A stretch of DNA of 64,000 bases from Lachnospiraceae bacterium oral taxon 500. Its GTDB lineage: Bacteria > Bacillota > Clostridia > Lachnospirales > Vallitaleaceae. The position numbers were made by a program, and so were the translations under genes. Shown here in pieces: positions 1-8,137 of the stretch. The notes beneath the pieces are model-generated. The model searched no databases. It was not told the DNA's origin and saw only the letters and a program-made list of their open reading frames with translations. The stretch is taken from the NCBI GenBank assembly GCA_002999035.1, contig CP027241.1, positions 1,615,001 through 1,679,000 on the forward strand, given 5' to 3'. Every line of letters starts with the position of its first letter. Position 1 is the stretch's first letter.

Positions 1-158
1 TTGACCGGCTTTCCTGCCATATCGCTTCCACCGGGAAACAGTACCACAGCCATGCAGCCACCATTTACAAGTGGGCGCAGGAGGACGCTGCCAAAGGCAA
101 GGCTGCCCCGAAACAGGGCATACCCGATTATTCATGCAAGGAGGGCGAGAGCTTATGA
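1..158 (+). CDS. Replisome organizer / RepA-like protein, C-terminal fragment
   Basis: An open frame enters from the left edge (codons in phase with position 3) and stops at the TGA at 156-158, overlapping the ATG of the next gene by four bases (ATGA). The readable tail includes TIYKWAQEDAAKGK and IPDYSCKEGESL. It resembles the C-terminal end of replication initiators (RepA/DUF6017 type) that precede DnaC-like loaders in CTn elements. Only about 51 residues are present, so the call rests on position plus this tail. The stop-start overlap suggests translational coupling with the loader. Confidence 0.6.
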   Translation, partial: DRLSCHIASTGKQYHSHAATIYKWAQEDAAKGKAAPKQGIPDYSCKEGESL

Positions 159-1009
159 AAAACGGAATTGAAGCTATGATTACGGACATTACAGCCACTA
201 CCGCCGAAGCGGAGGACTACACAGGCGAGGACGGGCTTTTATACTGCGGTAAGTGCCATACGCCCAAAGAAGCCTATTTTGCAGAGGGAAAGACTTGTTT
301 CGGGCGTGACCGCCACCCGGCAGAGTGCGACTGCCAGCGGGCAGCCCGTGAAAAGCAGCAAGCCGCCGAAAGCCGACAGAAGCACCTTGAAAAAGTGGAG
401 GACTTGAAACGCCGGGGCTTTACCGACCCTGCTATGCGGAACTGGACATTTGAGCATGACAACGGCAGAAACCCGCAGACCGAAACCGCCCGCTTTTATG
501 TGGAGAGCTGGGAAACCATGCAGGCTGAAAATATCGGCTACCTGTTTTGGGGCGGCGTGGGGACGGGAAAAAGCTACCTTGCCGCCTGTATCGCCAACGC
601 CCTTATGGAAAAAGAGGTTGCCGTCTGCATGACAAACTTTGCAACGATACTGGGTGACCTTGCCGCCAGCTTTGAGGGCAGGAACGAATATATTTCCCGC
701 CTTTGCAGCTACCCTCTGCTGATACTTGATGATTTCGGTATGGAGCGAGGAACAGAATACGGGCTGGAACAGGTTTACAGCGTGATTGACAGCCGTTACC
801 GAAGCGGCAAGCCGCTGATCGCCACGACCAACCTCACGCTGGAGGAATTGCAGCACCCGCAGGACACGCCCCACGCCCGTATCTATGACAGGCTGACTTC
901 CATGTGCGCCCCCGTCCGCTTCACGGGCAGCAACTTCCGAAAGGAAACCGCACAGGAAAAGCTGGAACGCTTAAAGCAACTGATGAAGCAGCGAAAGGAG
1001 AGCCTATGA
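155..1009 (+). CDS. DnaC-like ATP-binding helicase loader
   Basis: AAA+ ATPase of the DnaC/IstB type, expected to load a replicative helicase during element replication. The N-terminal part has a Cys-rich segment (YCGKCHTPKEAYF, later CDCQR) typical of ICE-borne loaders. Walker A is GGVGTGKSYLAA, Walker B is LLILDDFG, and a sensor-like TTNL follows. The start was placed at 155 because AAGGAGGG lies just upstream at about 138-145; an upstream in-frame ATG at 71 lies inside the preceding gene. The stop overlaps the next gene's ATG. A related loader occurs at 46843-47697 in ICE2, but this copy is GC-rich and belongs to the inserted element. Confidence 0.88.
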   Translation: MKNGIEAMITDITATTAEAEDYTGEDGLLYCGKCHTPKEAYFAEGKTCFGRDRHPAECDCQRAAREKQQAAESRQKHLEKVEDLKRRGFTDPAMRNWTFEHDNGRNPQTETARFYVESWETMQAENIGYLFWGGVGTGKSYLAACIANALMEKEVAVCMTNFATILGDLAASFEGRNEYISRLCSYPLLILDDFGMERGTEYGLEQVYSVIDSRYRSGKPLIATTNLTLEELQHPQDTPHARIYDRLTSMCAPVRFTGSNFRKETAQEKLERLKQLMKQRKESL

Positions 1010-1194
1010 CAGAAACGAAACAGACAAGCACCACCAAAACAGACCGCCGCCCGGACTGTGTGACGGAAATCCGCATGGGCAACTCCGTCCTTACCGTTTC
1101 CGGCTTCTTCAAGCAGGGCGCAACCGACACCGCAGCCGACAAGATGATGAAAGTGCTGGAAGCGGAAGCTGCTACACAAAAAACGGCGATTTGA
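1006..1194 (+). CDS. tnpW: Transposon-encoded TnpW-family protein
   Basis: A 62-residue protein containing RIGNSVLTVSGFF-type sequence (here RMGNSVLTVSGFF) and ending in a short helix (DTAADKMMKVLEAEA), the pattern of the TnpW family found beside TnpX-type recombinases. Its ATG overlaps the loader stop (ATGA), with GAAAGGAG just upstream, so it is probably translated from the same message. Biochemical function is unknown. A second TnpW-like protein sits at 25330-25509 in the other TnpX-type element of this window, which supports the family call. Confidence 0.75.
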   Translation: MTETKQTSTTKTDRRPDCVTEIRMGNSVLTVSGFFKQGATDTAADKMMKVLEAEAATQKTAI

Positions 1195-1214
1195 CCGACC
1201 ATAAAGAAGCAGAT

Positions 1215-1305
1215 TTGACGCTTTTGCCGCTATACAGACAGCCGCCCCATGTGGTACAATCAAGGTACGGAATAGTGGGGCTGGCTGTCGGAAACGGAGG
1301 ATTTT
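1215..1305 (+). promoter_or_regulatory. tnpX promoter inside an inverted repeat
   Basis: GACAGCCGCCCCA (1237-1249) is nearly the reverse complement of TGGGGCTGGCTGTC (1276-1289). An extended -10 box, TGG followed by TACAAT (1252-1260), lies in the loop, and GGAGG (1296-1300) precedes the recombinase ATG at 1306. This arrangement suggests an operator, or an RNA hairpin ahead of the ribosome-binding site, controlling recombinase expression. No good -35 is visible at 17 bp. No protein is known to bind here. Confidence 0.45.
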
Positions 1306-2916
1306 ATGTTAAGACAGACCAACCAACAACCAATTACCGCCCTTTACCCAAGACTATCCCATGAGGACGAGCTGCAAGGCGAAAGCAATTCCATTTCCAA
1401 TCAGAAGCGTATCCTTGAAACCTATGCAAAGCAGAACGGCTTTTCCAATCTGCGCTGGTACACGGACGACGGTTATTCTGGTGCGAACTTTCAAAGACCC
1501 GGTTTTCAAGCCATGCTTGCGGACATTGAAGCCGGAAAAGTCGGGACAGTTATCGTAAAGGATATGTCGAGGTTAGGGCGAAACTACCTGCAAGTGGGAA
1601 TGTACACGGAAATGATTTTCCCACAGAAAGGTGTCCGCTTCATCGCTATCAATGACGGAGTGGACAGCGCACAGGGCGACAATGACTTTGCCCCGCTGCG
1701 GAATATCTTTAACGAATGGCTGGTGAGAGATACGAGCAAGAAAATCAAAGCAGTAAAACGCTCAAAAGGCATGAATGGCAAGCCCATCACAAGCAAGCCT
1801 GTGTATGGCTACCTCATGGACGAGGATGAAAATTTCATTATTGACGAGGAAGCTGCACCCGTAGTCAAGCAGATATACAACCTCTGTCTTGCCGGGAATG
1901 GTCCGACCAAGATAGCCCGTATGCTCACAGAGCAGCAAATCCCCACGCCGGGAACGCTTGAATACCGCAGGACGGGCAGCACCCGCCGCTACCACCCCGG
2001 CTATGAGTGCAAGTGGGCGACCAATACCGTAGTGCATATCCTTGAAAACCGGGAATACACAGGCTGTCTGGTAAATTTCAAGACAGAAAAACTTTCTTAC
2101 AAAGTCAAGCACAGTGTAGAAAATCCCCCGGAAAAGCAAGTGATTTTCGAGAACCACCACGAGCCTATCATAGACACCCAAACATGGGAACGGGTGCAGG
2201 AGCTTCGCAAACAGCGCAAACGCCCAAACCGCTATGATGAAGTGGGTTTGTTCTCCGGCATACTGTTCTGTGCGGACTGCGGCAGCGTGATGTATCAGCA
2301 GCGATACCAGACGGACAAGCGCAAGCAGGACTGTTATATCTGCGGCAACTACAAGAAACGCACCCATGACTGTACGGCGCACTTTATCCGCACCGACCTC
2401 TTGACCGCTGGTGTACTCTCCAATCTGCGGAAAGTGACCAGCTATGCGGCAAAGCATGAAGCCCGGTTTATGAAACTCTTGATTGAGCAGAACGAGGACG
2501 GGGGCAAACGCAGGAACGCCGCCAAGAAAAAGGAACTGGAAGCCTCCGAGAAACGCATAGCCGAGTTATCCGCTATCTTCAAGCGGCTGTATGAGGACAG
2601 CGTGACCGGGCGCATATCAGACGAGCGTTTCACAGAGCTGTCGGCAGACTATGAAGCAGAGCAACGGGAGCTGAAAGAAAGAGCCGCTGCTATTCAAGCG
2701 GAGCTTTCCAAAGCACAGGAAGCCACCGTGAACGCAGAAAAGTTTATGAATGTTGTCCGGCGGCATACCAGCTTTGAAGAACTTACCCCTACTCTGCTGC
2801 GGGAGTTTGTAGAGAAAATCGTTGTGCATGAGTGCAGCTATGACGAGAACAAGACCCGCAGACAGGACATTGAGATTTATTATTCTTTTGTTGGCAAGGT
2901 GGACTTGCCCGAATAA
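1306..2916 (+). CDS. tnpX: Large serine recombinase (TnpX/TndX type)
   Basis: 536 residues. The N-terminal resolvase domain (about 10-160) has the nucleophile Ser18 in ALYPRLSHED, then SNSISNQKR and KDMSRLGRNYLQVG. A recombinase domain follows (about 170-290), then a zinc ribbon (CADCGSVMY and CYICGNYKK), a coiled coil (about 395-480) and a DUF4368-like C-terminus. It catalyses excision and insertion of the element at GA dinucleotides. It faces the right end of the element, about 90 bp from it. It is a homologue of, but clearly distinct from, the AT-rich recombinase at 15446-17257. Confidence 0.92.
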   Translation: MLRQTNQQPITALYPRLSHEDELQGESNSISNQKRILETYAKQNGFSNLRWYTDDGYSGANFQRPGFQAMLADIEAGKVGTVIVKDMSRLGRNYLQVGMYTEMIFPQKGVRFIAINDGVDSAQGDNDFAPLRNIFNEWLVRDTSKKIKAVKRSKGMNGKPITSKPVYGYLMDEDENFIIDEEAAPVVKQIYNLCLAGNGPTKIARMLTEQQIPTPGTLEYRRTGSTRRYHPGYECKWATNTVVHILENREYTGCLVNFKTEKLSYKVKHSVENPPEKQVIFENHHEPIIDTQTWERVQELRKQRKRPNRYDEVGLFSGILFCADCGSVMYQQRYQTDKRKQDCYICGNYKKRTHDCTAHFIRTDLLTAGVLSNLRKVTSYAAKHEARFMKLLIEQNEDGGKRRNAAKKKELEASEKRIAELSAIFKRLYEDSVTGRISDERFTELSADYEAEQRELKERAAAIQAELSKAQEATVNAEKFMNVVRRHTSFEELTPTLLREFVEKIVVHECSYDENKTRRQDIEIYYSFVGKVDLPE

Positions 2917-2924
2917 CCGCCCGA

Positions 2925-2973
2925 CCTATCCGACACAATGCGCAAGTGCCGGATAGGAACGGCAAAATTTTTT
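2925..2973 (+). terminator. Rho-independent terminator after tnpX
   Basis: CCTATCCG (2925-2932) pairs perfectly with CGGATAGG (2950-2957); AACGGCAAAA and a run of six T (2968-2973) follow. It lies between the recombinase stop and the element's right end, so it should insulate the interrupted ICE operon from tnpX transcription. Confidence 0.7.
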
Positions 2974-3006
2974 ACACTTCTATTACTTCTTTATCGCACA
3001 TCAGTA

Positions 3007-3099
3007 AAGAGTCAAGGCGTGAAGCAGCTCATGGCGGGAGGCGGTATCGTCCTTATCGGCTTAAAACTCATTCCGCTTCTTGCCAATGTACTAAAGTAG
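3007..3099 (+). pseudogene. Maff2-family membrane protein, 3' remnant
   Basis: The last 30 or so codons encode KSQGVKQLM, then AGGGIVLIGLK and LIPLLANVLK, matching the end of the intact 71-residue ICE2 protein at 51796-52011 almost residue for residue. The first half, with its first membrane helix, is missing and replaced by the GC-rich element at the Lys-Ser codons. TrbL follows 20 bp downstream, as in ICE2. Maff2 proteins are small VirB2-like membrane proteins of CTn transfer operons. The fragment has no start and should be inactive while the insertion is present. Confidence 0.85.
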
Positions 3100-3118
3100 G
3101 AAGAAAAGGAGCGATGAA

Positions 3119-3982
3119 ATGTTTGGGATATTCGACAAGATAGAAGAATTTTTCAAGGAGCTTCTACTGGGCGGTATCCAAGCAAACTTAGAGTCTATGT
3201 TTCTTGACATTAACAATCAGGTTGGGAAAGTGGCAGCAGATGTAGGACAGACACCGATGGGATGGAACGGAGAAGTATTTAACTTTATCAAGAGTATTAA
3301 CGACTCCGTTATCATTCCAATAGCAGGACTAATCATAACGGCAGTCCTTTGTATCGAGCTTATCAATATGGTCATGCAAAAGAACAATATGCACGATACG
3401 GACACCTTTGACTTTTTCAAATACATCATCAAGATGTGGGTTGCCGTATGGTTAGTATCCCATGCCTTTGAATTTTCGATGGCAGTCTTTGATGTGGCAC
3501 AAAGTATGGTAAACAAAGCGGCGGGGGTGATTAACACCTCTGCTGTTGTTTCCGGAGATCAAATTGTTCAGATGGTAGAAGCTTTAAAAGATAAGGGACT
3601 TGGAGAACTCATTATGATTCTCTTTGAAACCTCACTCATTAAGGTTGCCATACAGGGAATCTCCATTGTTATCATGCTCGTTGTATATGGAAGAATGTTT
3701 GAAATCTATGTTTACTCATCGGTTTCAGCCATACCGTTTGCGACAATGGGCAATAAAGAATGGGGACAGATCGGAACAAACTACATTAAAGGACTGTTTG
3801 CCCTTGGACTGCAAGGACTCTTTTTAATGGTTTGCCTTGGAATTTACGCAGTATTAGTTAAGACCATACAGATTACAGACATTCATACCAGTACCTTTAC
3901 GATACTTGGGTATGCGATTTTGTTGGGACTGATGATGTTAAAAAGCGGAACACTGGCAAAAAGTGTTCTCAATGCTCACTAA
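3119..3982 (+). CDS. TrbL/VirB6-like conjugation membrane protein
   Basis: 287 residues with several membrane segments (for example VIIPIAGLIITAVLCIELI at about 63-81, IIKMWVAVWLVSHAFEF at about 100-118, and two C-terminal hydrophobic stretches). It corresponds to the polytopic inner-membrane channel component of Gram-positive type IV secretion. The ICE2 homologue at 52011-52874 has the same length and many identical blocks (DTDTFDFFKYIIKMW, GLFALGLQG). An in-phase AAAGGAG (3105-3111) supports the start at 3119. Because the GC-rich element lies upstream, the original operon promoter is separated from this gene. Confidence 0.85.
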   Translation: MFGIFDKIEEFFKELLLGGIQANLESMFLDINNQVGKVAADVGQTPMGWNGEVFNFIKSINDSVIIPIAGLIITAVLCIELINMVMQKNNMHDTDTFDFFKYIIKMWVAVWLVSHAFEFSMAVFDVAQSMVNKAAGVINTSAVVSGDQIVQMVEALKDKGLGELIMILFETSLIKVAIQGISIVIMLVVYGRMFEIYVYSSVSAIPFATMGNKEWGQIGTNYIKGLFALGLQGLFLMVCLGIYAVLVKTIQITDIHTSTFTILGYAILLGLMMLKSGTLAKSVLNAH

Positions 3983-3998
3983 AAGAAAGGAAGATAGT

Positions 3999-4262
3999 AT
4001 GAAGAAAAGAAAAAAAATATGGAAAGCAGCCCTTCTTGTAACAGGCATTGCCTTTGTGATGGATAGCATAAAAAAACATAAGAAAATGAAAGAATTGAGC
4101 GAAAGAATCACAAGAATCGGACATTGCCACAATGATTTTTGTCTGATGCAGGGAAGAATCAATCAAAGCACAGATGAACAGCTTGCCAGTATTCAGGAAG
4201 AAATCGGCTCCGTATATGAACACATGGAGGAGCTGTCAAAGGAAAAAGAAGATGGGAGGTAA
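3999..4262 (+). CDS. Small membrane-anchored conjugation protein, unrecognised
   Basis: 87 residues. A basic N-terminus (MKKRKKIWK) is followed by one hydrophobic stretch (AALLVTGIAFV) and a charged, coiled-coil-like tail (QSTDEQLASIQEEIGSVYEHMEEL). AAAGGAAG lies just upstream of this ATG; an earlier in-frame ATG overlaps trbL and lacks a ribosome-binding site. The gene sits between trbL and prgI, as does a longer analogue (150 residues) at 52945-53397 in ICE2. Position suggests an accessory part of the mating channel; I do not recognise the family. Confidence 0.7.
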   Translation: MKKRKKIWKAALLVTGIAFVMDSIKKHKKMKELSERITRIGHCHNDFCLMQGRINQSTDEQLASIQEEIGSVYEHMEELSKEKEDGR

Positions 4263-4265
4263 GCT

Positions 4266-4655
4266 ATGGCGTATGTACCGATCCCGAAAGACTTAAAGAA
4301 AGTAAAAACGAAGGTCGCTTTTAACTTAACCAAAAGACAGCTAATCGGCTTTACTTTCGCAGGACTGGTAGGAATACCGGTCTATTTATTTATGAGAAAG
4401 TTTGTAGCAAATGATATAGCGATTCTATTTCTCATCGTGTCCACACTTCCCATTTTTTTCATTACACTGTTTGAAAAAGACGGACTGACCTTTGAAAAAT
4501 ATTTTAAGTATATTTATTTACACAAGTTTTACCAACCGCAAAAGCGTGTGAGAAAGGAGGTTTACCTTGAACAGCAAAAGAAAAATTCAGCAGATAAAGC
4601 TCACGCAAAACAAAAAGGCGTTAAGAAGGGAGAAACAGGAATTAAAGCAAGATAA
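4266..4655 (+). CDS. PrgI-family conjugation protein
   Basis: 129 residues starting MAYVPIPKDLKKVKTKVAFN, the hallmark of PrgI-type proteins (VirB3-like), with two hydrophobic helices (LIGFTFAGLVGIPVYLF and AILFLIVSTLPIFFITLF). PrgI partners the VirB4 ATPase in Gram-positive transfer systems. GGGAGG precedes the ATG by a few bases. The 3' 89 bp overlap the start of virB4 in another frame, an arrangement repeated at 53401-53811 in ICE2, consistent with coupled translation. Confidence 0.88.
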   Translation: MAYVPIPKDLKKVKTKVAFNLTKRQLIGFTFAGLVGIPVYLFMRKFVANDIAILFLIVSTLPIFFITLFEKDGLTFEKYFKYIYLHKFYQPQKRVRKEVYLEQQKKNSADKAHAKQKGVKKGETGIKAR

Positions 4656-7011
4656 AACAAAGATAAAAAAAGAGAAAGGCGGATTTTTAAGCCTTATCTT
4701 TAAGAAAGAGCCGAAACGCTATACCGTAGAAGATACCCTTCCCTATCTTAGACTCTTGAAAAACGGGATATGTCAGCTTGACGAAAAGCATTTCAGTAAG
4801 AGCATTGTCTTTGAGGATATTAACTATCAGCTTGCCTTAGAGGAAGATCGAGATTTGATTTTTAATCAGTTTGCCAACTTCTTAAATTCCTTTGATCCGA
4901 GTGTCGGGATTGAACTGTCATATATCAATCAGCTTGGAAGAAACGAAGAAATGCAGTCGGCAATTCAGATACCGGATAAAAAAGACGGCTTTGACGAGAT
5001 ACGCCTTGAGTTTCGAGAAATGCTAAAAAATCAGATTGTAAAGGGAAATAACGGGATTAGAAAATCAAAGTATATTACTTTTACTGTCGAAGCGGACAAT
5101 TTAGAGCAGGCAATCTCAAAACTGGAAAGACTGGAGATTGACATCTTATCGTCCCTAAAAAGTATGGGCGTGCGTGCAGAAAGCCTAAATGGAGAAGAAA
5201 GGCTGAAAATCCTTCACGATATATTAAATCCGGGCAAGACCTTTGAGTTTTCCTACAAAGACTTAAAGAAAAAAGAAAGCACCAAAAGCTACATTACTCC
5301 TAATGAATTTAACTTTACACCGAGTAGATACTTTAAGTTCGGGAAGTTTATCGGAGCGACAAGCCATTTTCAAATCCTTGCCAGTGAGCTTTCAGACCGT
5401 ATGCTTGCCGAGTTTTTGGATATTGATGATAACATCAATATTTCCTTTCATATTAAGGCAATCGAGCAGTCGGAAGCCATTAAGATGGTAAAGAGAAAAA
5501 ACACCGACATCGACAAAATGAGAATTGAGGAAAACAAAAAGGCGGTAAGAGCGGGTTATGATATGGACATTTTACCCTCAGACCTAATCACCTATGGTGA
5601 AGATGTGAAAAGCCTACTCAAAGACTTGCAGACAAGAGATGAGCGTATGTTTGTCGTAACCATTGTCTTTATGAACTTTGCAAGGACAGTACAGAAACTG
5701 GAAAACACCATTGCACAAATCAGCTCCATTGCCAATAAGCATAATTGCAAGATAAAAAGACTTGACCATGCACAGGAGCAAGGACTTATAAGCGTACTTC
5801 CTCTTGGAGTAAATAAGCTTGAGATTAACAGAGGACTAACTTCCTCATCAACAGCCGTCTTTATACCGTTTACCACAGAGGAGCTTTTTATCAATTCAAG
5901 CAACAGTCTTTACTACGGACTGAATGCACTAAGTCATAACCTAATTATGGCGGATCGAAAGAAACTCAAAAATCCAAATGGGTTAATCTTAGGAACTCCG
6001 GGCAGTGGTAAGTCATTCTCGGCAAAGCGTGAAATGGCAAATGCGATTTTGGTAACGGACGATGATGTCATCATCTGCGATCCGGAGGGCGAATATGGCA
6101 ACCTTGTGCGTCAGTTTAACGGAGAGGTCATTAAGGTTAGCAGTAAATCAAAAGACTACCTCAATCCCCTTGACATCAATATGAACTACGGCGATGGAGA
6201 CGCACCGCTGAAAGACAAGGCAAATTTTATCATGAGTATGCTTGAGCTTGTAGTAGGCGGTAGTGGTCTTACTGCAGAAGAAAAGTCGGTCATAGACAGG
6301 TGCTTACCTAAGATTTATGAAAAGTATTTTAACGAACCTGAACCGAAAAACATGCCTATCTTACAAGACCTATACGATATGTTAAAAAATCAGGAAGAAA
6401 AGGTCGGGAAAAAACTGGCAACGGAGATGGAGATTTATGTAACAGGCTCTCTTAATGTCTTTAACCATCAGTCCAATGTGGACTTAAATAAACAGCTCCT
6501 TTGTTTCGATATTAAGGAATTGGGATCGCAACTTAAAAAAATAGGTATGCTTGTGATTCAGGATCAGGTTTGGAATAAGGTATCCCAAAACAGAGGAAAC
6601 AAGGCAACAAGGTATTACATCGATGAGTTTCACCTACTTTTAAAAGAAGAACAGACCGCCTCCTACTCCGTTGAGATATGGAAACGATTCAGAAAATGGG
6701 GAGGAATTCCGACAGGCATTACGCAGAATGTCAAAGACCTACTGATGAGTAAGGAGATAGAAAACATCTTTGATAACACAGATTTTGTTTTAATGCTCAA
6801 TCAAGCAAGCGGAGATCGGGAAATTTTAGCAAGAAAACTGAAAATCTCCAAACCGCAGCTTAAATATGTTACCAATTCCAATGCGGGAGAAGGACTGTTA
6901 TTCTTTGGGAACACCATTGTTCCCTTTATTGACAAGTTCCCGAAAGATACCATTCTCTATCAGAAGATGACAACTAAATTATCCGACATGTCAGATAATT
7001 TAGTTTATTAG
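4567..7011 (+). CDS. VirB4-like conjugation ATPase
   Basis: 814 residues. Cytoplasmic ATPase powering the mating channel. Walker A is GTPGSGKSFSAKREM near residue 476 and Walker B is RYYIDEFHLLL near 682; a conserved QVWNKV lies before Walker B and GGIPTGITQN after it. The start is a TTG at 4567 behind a strong AGAAAGGAGG, inside prgI; ICE2 virB4 uses the same TTG arrangement. The 3' end is altered: the RIT element begins right after SDNLVY and its first bases supply TAG. Joining the flanks restores about seven further residues (TKPEEVR), so the ATPase core is intact and probably functional. Confidence 0.92.
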   Translation: MNSKRKIQQIKLTQNKKALRREKQELKQDKTKIKKEKGGFLSLIFKKEPKRYTVEDTLPYLRLLKNGICQLDEKHFSKSIVFEDINYQLALEEDRDLIFNQFANFLNSFDPSVGIELSYINQLGRNEEMQSAIQIPDKKDGFDEIRLEFREMLKNQIVKGNNGIRKSKYITFTVEADNLEQAISKLERLEIDILSSLKSMGVRAESLNGEERLKILHDILNPGKTFEFSYKDLKKKESTKSYITPNEFNFTPSRYFKFGKFIGATSHFQILASELSDRMLAEFLDIDDNINISFHIKAIEQSEAIKMVKRKNTDIDKMRIEENKKAVRAGYDMDILPSDLITYGEDVKSLLKDLQTRDERMFVVTIVFMNFARTVQKLENTIAQISSIANKHNCKIKRLDHAQEQGLISVLPLGVNKLEINRGLTSSSTAVFIPFTTEELFINSSNSLYYGLNALSHNLIMADRKKLKNPNGLILGTPGSGKSFSAKREMANAILVTDDDVIICDPEGEYGNLVRQFNGEVIKVSSKSKDYLNPLDINMNYGDGDAPLKDKANFIMSMLELVVGGSGLTAEEKSVIDRCLPKIYEKYFNEPEPKNMPILQDLYDMLKNQEEKVGKKLATEMEIYVTGSLNVFNHQSNVDLNKQLLCFDIKELGSQLKKIGMLVIQDQVWNKVSQNRGNKATRYYIDEFHLLLKEEQTASYSVEIWKRFRKWGGIPTGITQNVKDLLMSKEIENIFDNTDFVLMLNQASGDREILARKLKISKPQLKYVTNSNAGEGLLFFGNTIVPFIDKFPKDTILYQKMTTKLSDMSDNLVY

Positions 7012-7027
7012 GTAACTATTGTTATTA

Positions 7028-7074
7028 GAGAAGCCCATAAAACACTCCAATATGGAAGTGTTTTCGAGCTTCTC
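7028..7074. terminator. Strong two-stem hairpin at RIT right end (copy 1)
   Basis: GAGAAGC (7028-7034) pairs with GCTTCTC (7068-7074), and AAAACACT (7039-7046) pairs with AGTGTTTT (7057-7064), leaving a CCAATATGG-like centre. The flanks TTATT and AATAA extend the symmetry. It lies between the last recombinase gene and the element end, so it probably ends transcription from both directions; a recombination accessory site is an alternative. Confidence 0.6.
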
Positions 7075-7093
7075 ACCGAATAACGATACAGTA

Positions 7094-8137
7094 TTATTTC
7101 AGAAAATCAGGGATCTGATTATTATCCTTTAGAATCTCTGTATCGCTCGGATTATTTTGTGAAAACCATTTTTCGTTCCATTCTTCCAATGTACGATCAA
7201 CAGTCTGCTGAGAAATATCCAAGTAAATCTGAGTTGTTTGTATCGAAGAATGTCCTAAAATGTTTTTCACAATAGCTAATGGAACACCTGCTTCTATCAG
7301 ATGTGTTGCCGTTGTGTGTCTCATTACATGAGGGGTATACGGTCCATGAACAAACATCTCCGGATGTTCTGATTTGGCAAGAGTAACATATTTTGCAAAT
7401 ATGTCTTCAATTGCCGATACAGATAAATGTTCATTTCTTTGACTTGGAAAAACATGTCGTTCATAGTCGATGCTAATTTTCCTTGAGGCAACATATTTAT
7501 CCAAAAGTCTTGTTGCCTCAGATGTTATTTTTACACGGCGTGCCTTATCCCCTTTTCCAATAAGAGTAAGGATTGCATTCCCTTTTTCATCGTGTGCAAT
7601 ATCTCCAACAGTCAGGTCACAGATCTCTTGCGCTCGTGCTCCACTGGAATACATCACAGTAAAAAGAACTAGATCCCGCCACCCAAGTTTTTCAGACGGA
7701 TCCGGCAATGAAAATAGGATGCTCAATTCAGGACGTGTAAATGATGTTCGGCTTTTCCCTTTTACTTTGCGTAATGATTTCTTTGAAATTTTCTGCAAAC
7801 TGTTTTTGAAAACATATGCGGCCGTAAGATTCCTTCCCCCGGCATAGTCTGCAAATGAAGCAAGTGCTCCCATGCGCTGTTTCGCTGTTGTTCGGCTGTT
7901 ACCACGCTCTGTAATAAGCCAGTCGAAAAAATCGGTTAACAGTTCAAAGTTCAGAAATTCAAAGGTGATAGCTTCAAACTTTGTACCGGTATTATCTCTG
8001 ATATATTGAAATAGCAGTCGGAAGGCACATTTATACGAGGTCATTGTATTCGGACTTGCATTTACTGTATTTGGAAGATAGTTCGTAAAGAATCTTCCAA
8101 GTAGAGCGATAAATTCTTCTTCTGTTTTATTCTTCAT
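7094..8137 (-). CDS. Tyrosine recombinase, third of the RIT trio (copy 1)
   Basis: 347 residues. N-terminal SAM-like core-binding domain (about 1-120) and C-terminal catalytic domain with the full set of active-site motifs: Arg in YSSGARAQEICDL, HVMRHTTATHL, LGHSSIQTTQIYLDIS with the nucleophilic Tyr. Closest in style to XerD-type integrases. Its start overlaps the second recombinase by 11 bp, with GGAGGTG placed for internal initiation. RIT elements always carry three such genes in overlapping order; all three are presumed to act together on the element ends. Identical protein at 60924-61967. Confidence 0.9.
   Translation of the reverse strand: MKNKTEEEFIALLGRFFTNYLPNTVNASPNTMTSYKCAFRLLFQYIRDNTGTKFEAITFEFLNFELLTDFFDWLITERGNSRTTAKQRMGALASFADYAGGRNLTAAYVFKNSLQKISKKSLRKVKGKSRTSFTRPELSILFSLPDPSEKLGWRDLVLFTVMYSSGARAQEICDLTVGDIAHDEKGNAILTLIGKGDKARRVKITSEATRLLDKYVASRKISIDYERHVFPSQRNEHLSVSAIEDIFAKYVTLAKSEHPEMFVHGPYTPHVMRHTTATHLIEAGVPLAIVKNILGHSSIQTTQIYLDISQQTVDRTLEEWNEKWFSQNNPSDTEILKDNNQIPDFLK

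Larger units (their letters stand above)
1..3010. mobile_element. Right part of a GC-rich Tn4451-like (TnpX/TnpW) element
   Basis: Base composition is clearly richer in G and C than the following DNA, with mostly G/C third codon positions. Gene content is replisome organizer tail, DnaC-like loader, TnpW and a large serine recombinase. Just past the recombinase the sequence switches to an AT-richer ICE gene whose first part is missing (Maff2). The switch falls at GA (3009-3010), and members of the TnpX family recombine at GA dinucleotides. The left end lies outside the window. The GA assignment is inference from the single visible end and the reconstructed reading frame. Confidence 0.8.

Noticed and set aside
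239-874. Long minus-strand open frame opposite the DnaC-like gene
   Set aside because: It mirrors the GC-rich codon bias of the sense gene, has no ribosome site and no recognisable protein; the plus-strand ATPase motifs are decisive.
1762-2457. Minus-strand 231-codon frame opposite tnpX
   Set aside because: Antisense shadow of a clear serine recombinase; no ribosome site or domain.
2946-3143. 65-codon frame spanning the GC-rich element's right end
   Set aside because: It crosses the junction in a frame different from Maff2 and has no ribosome site or homology.
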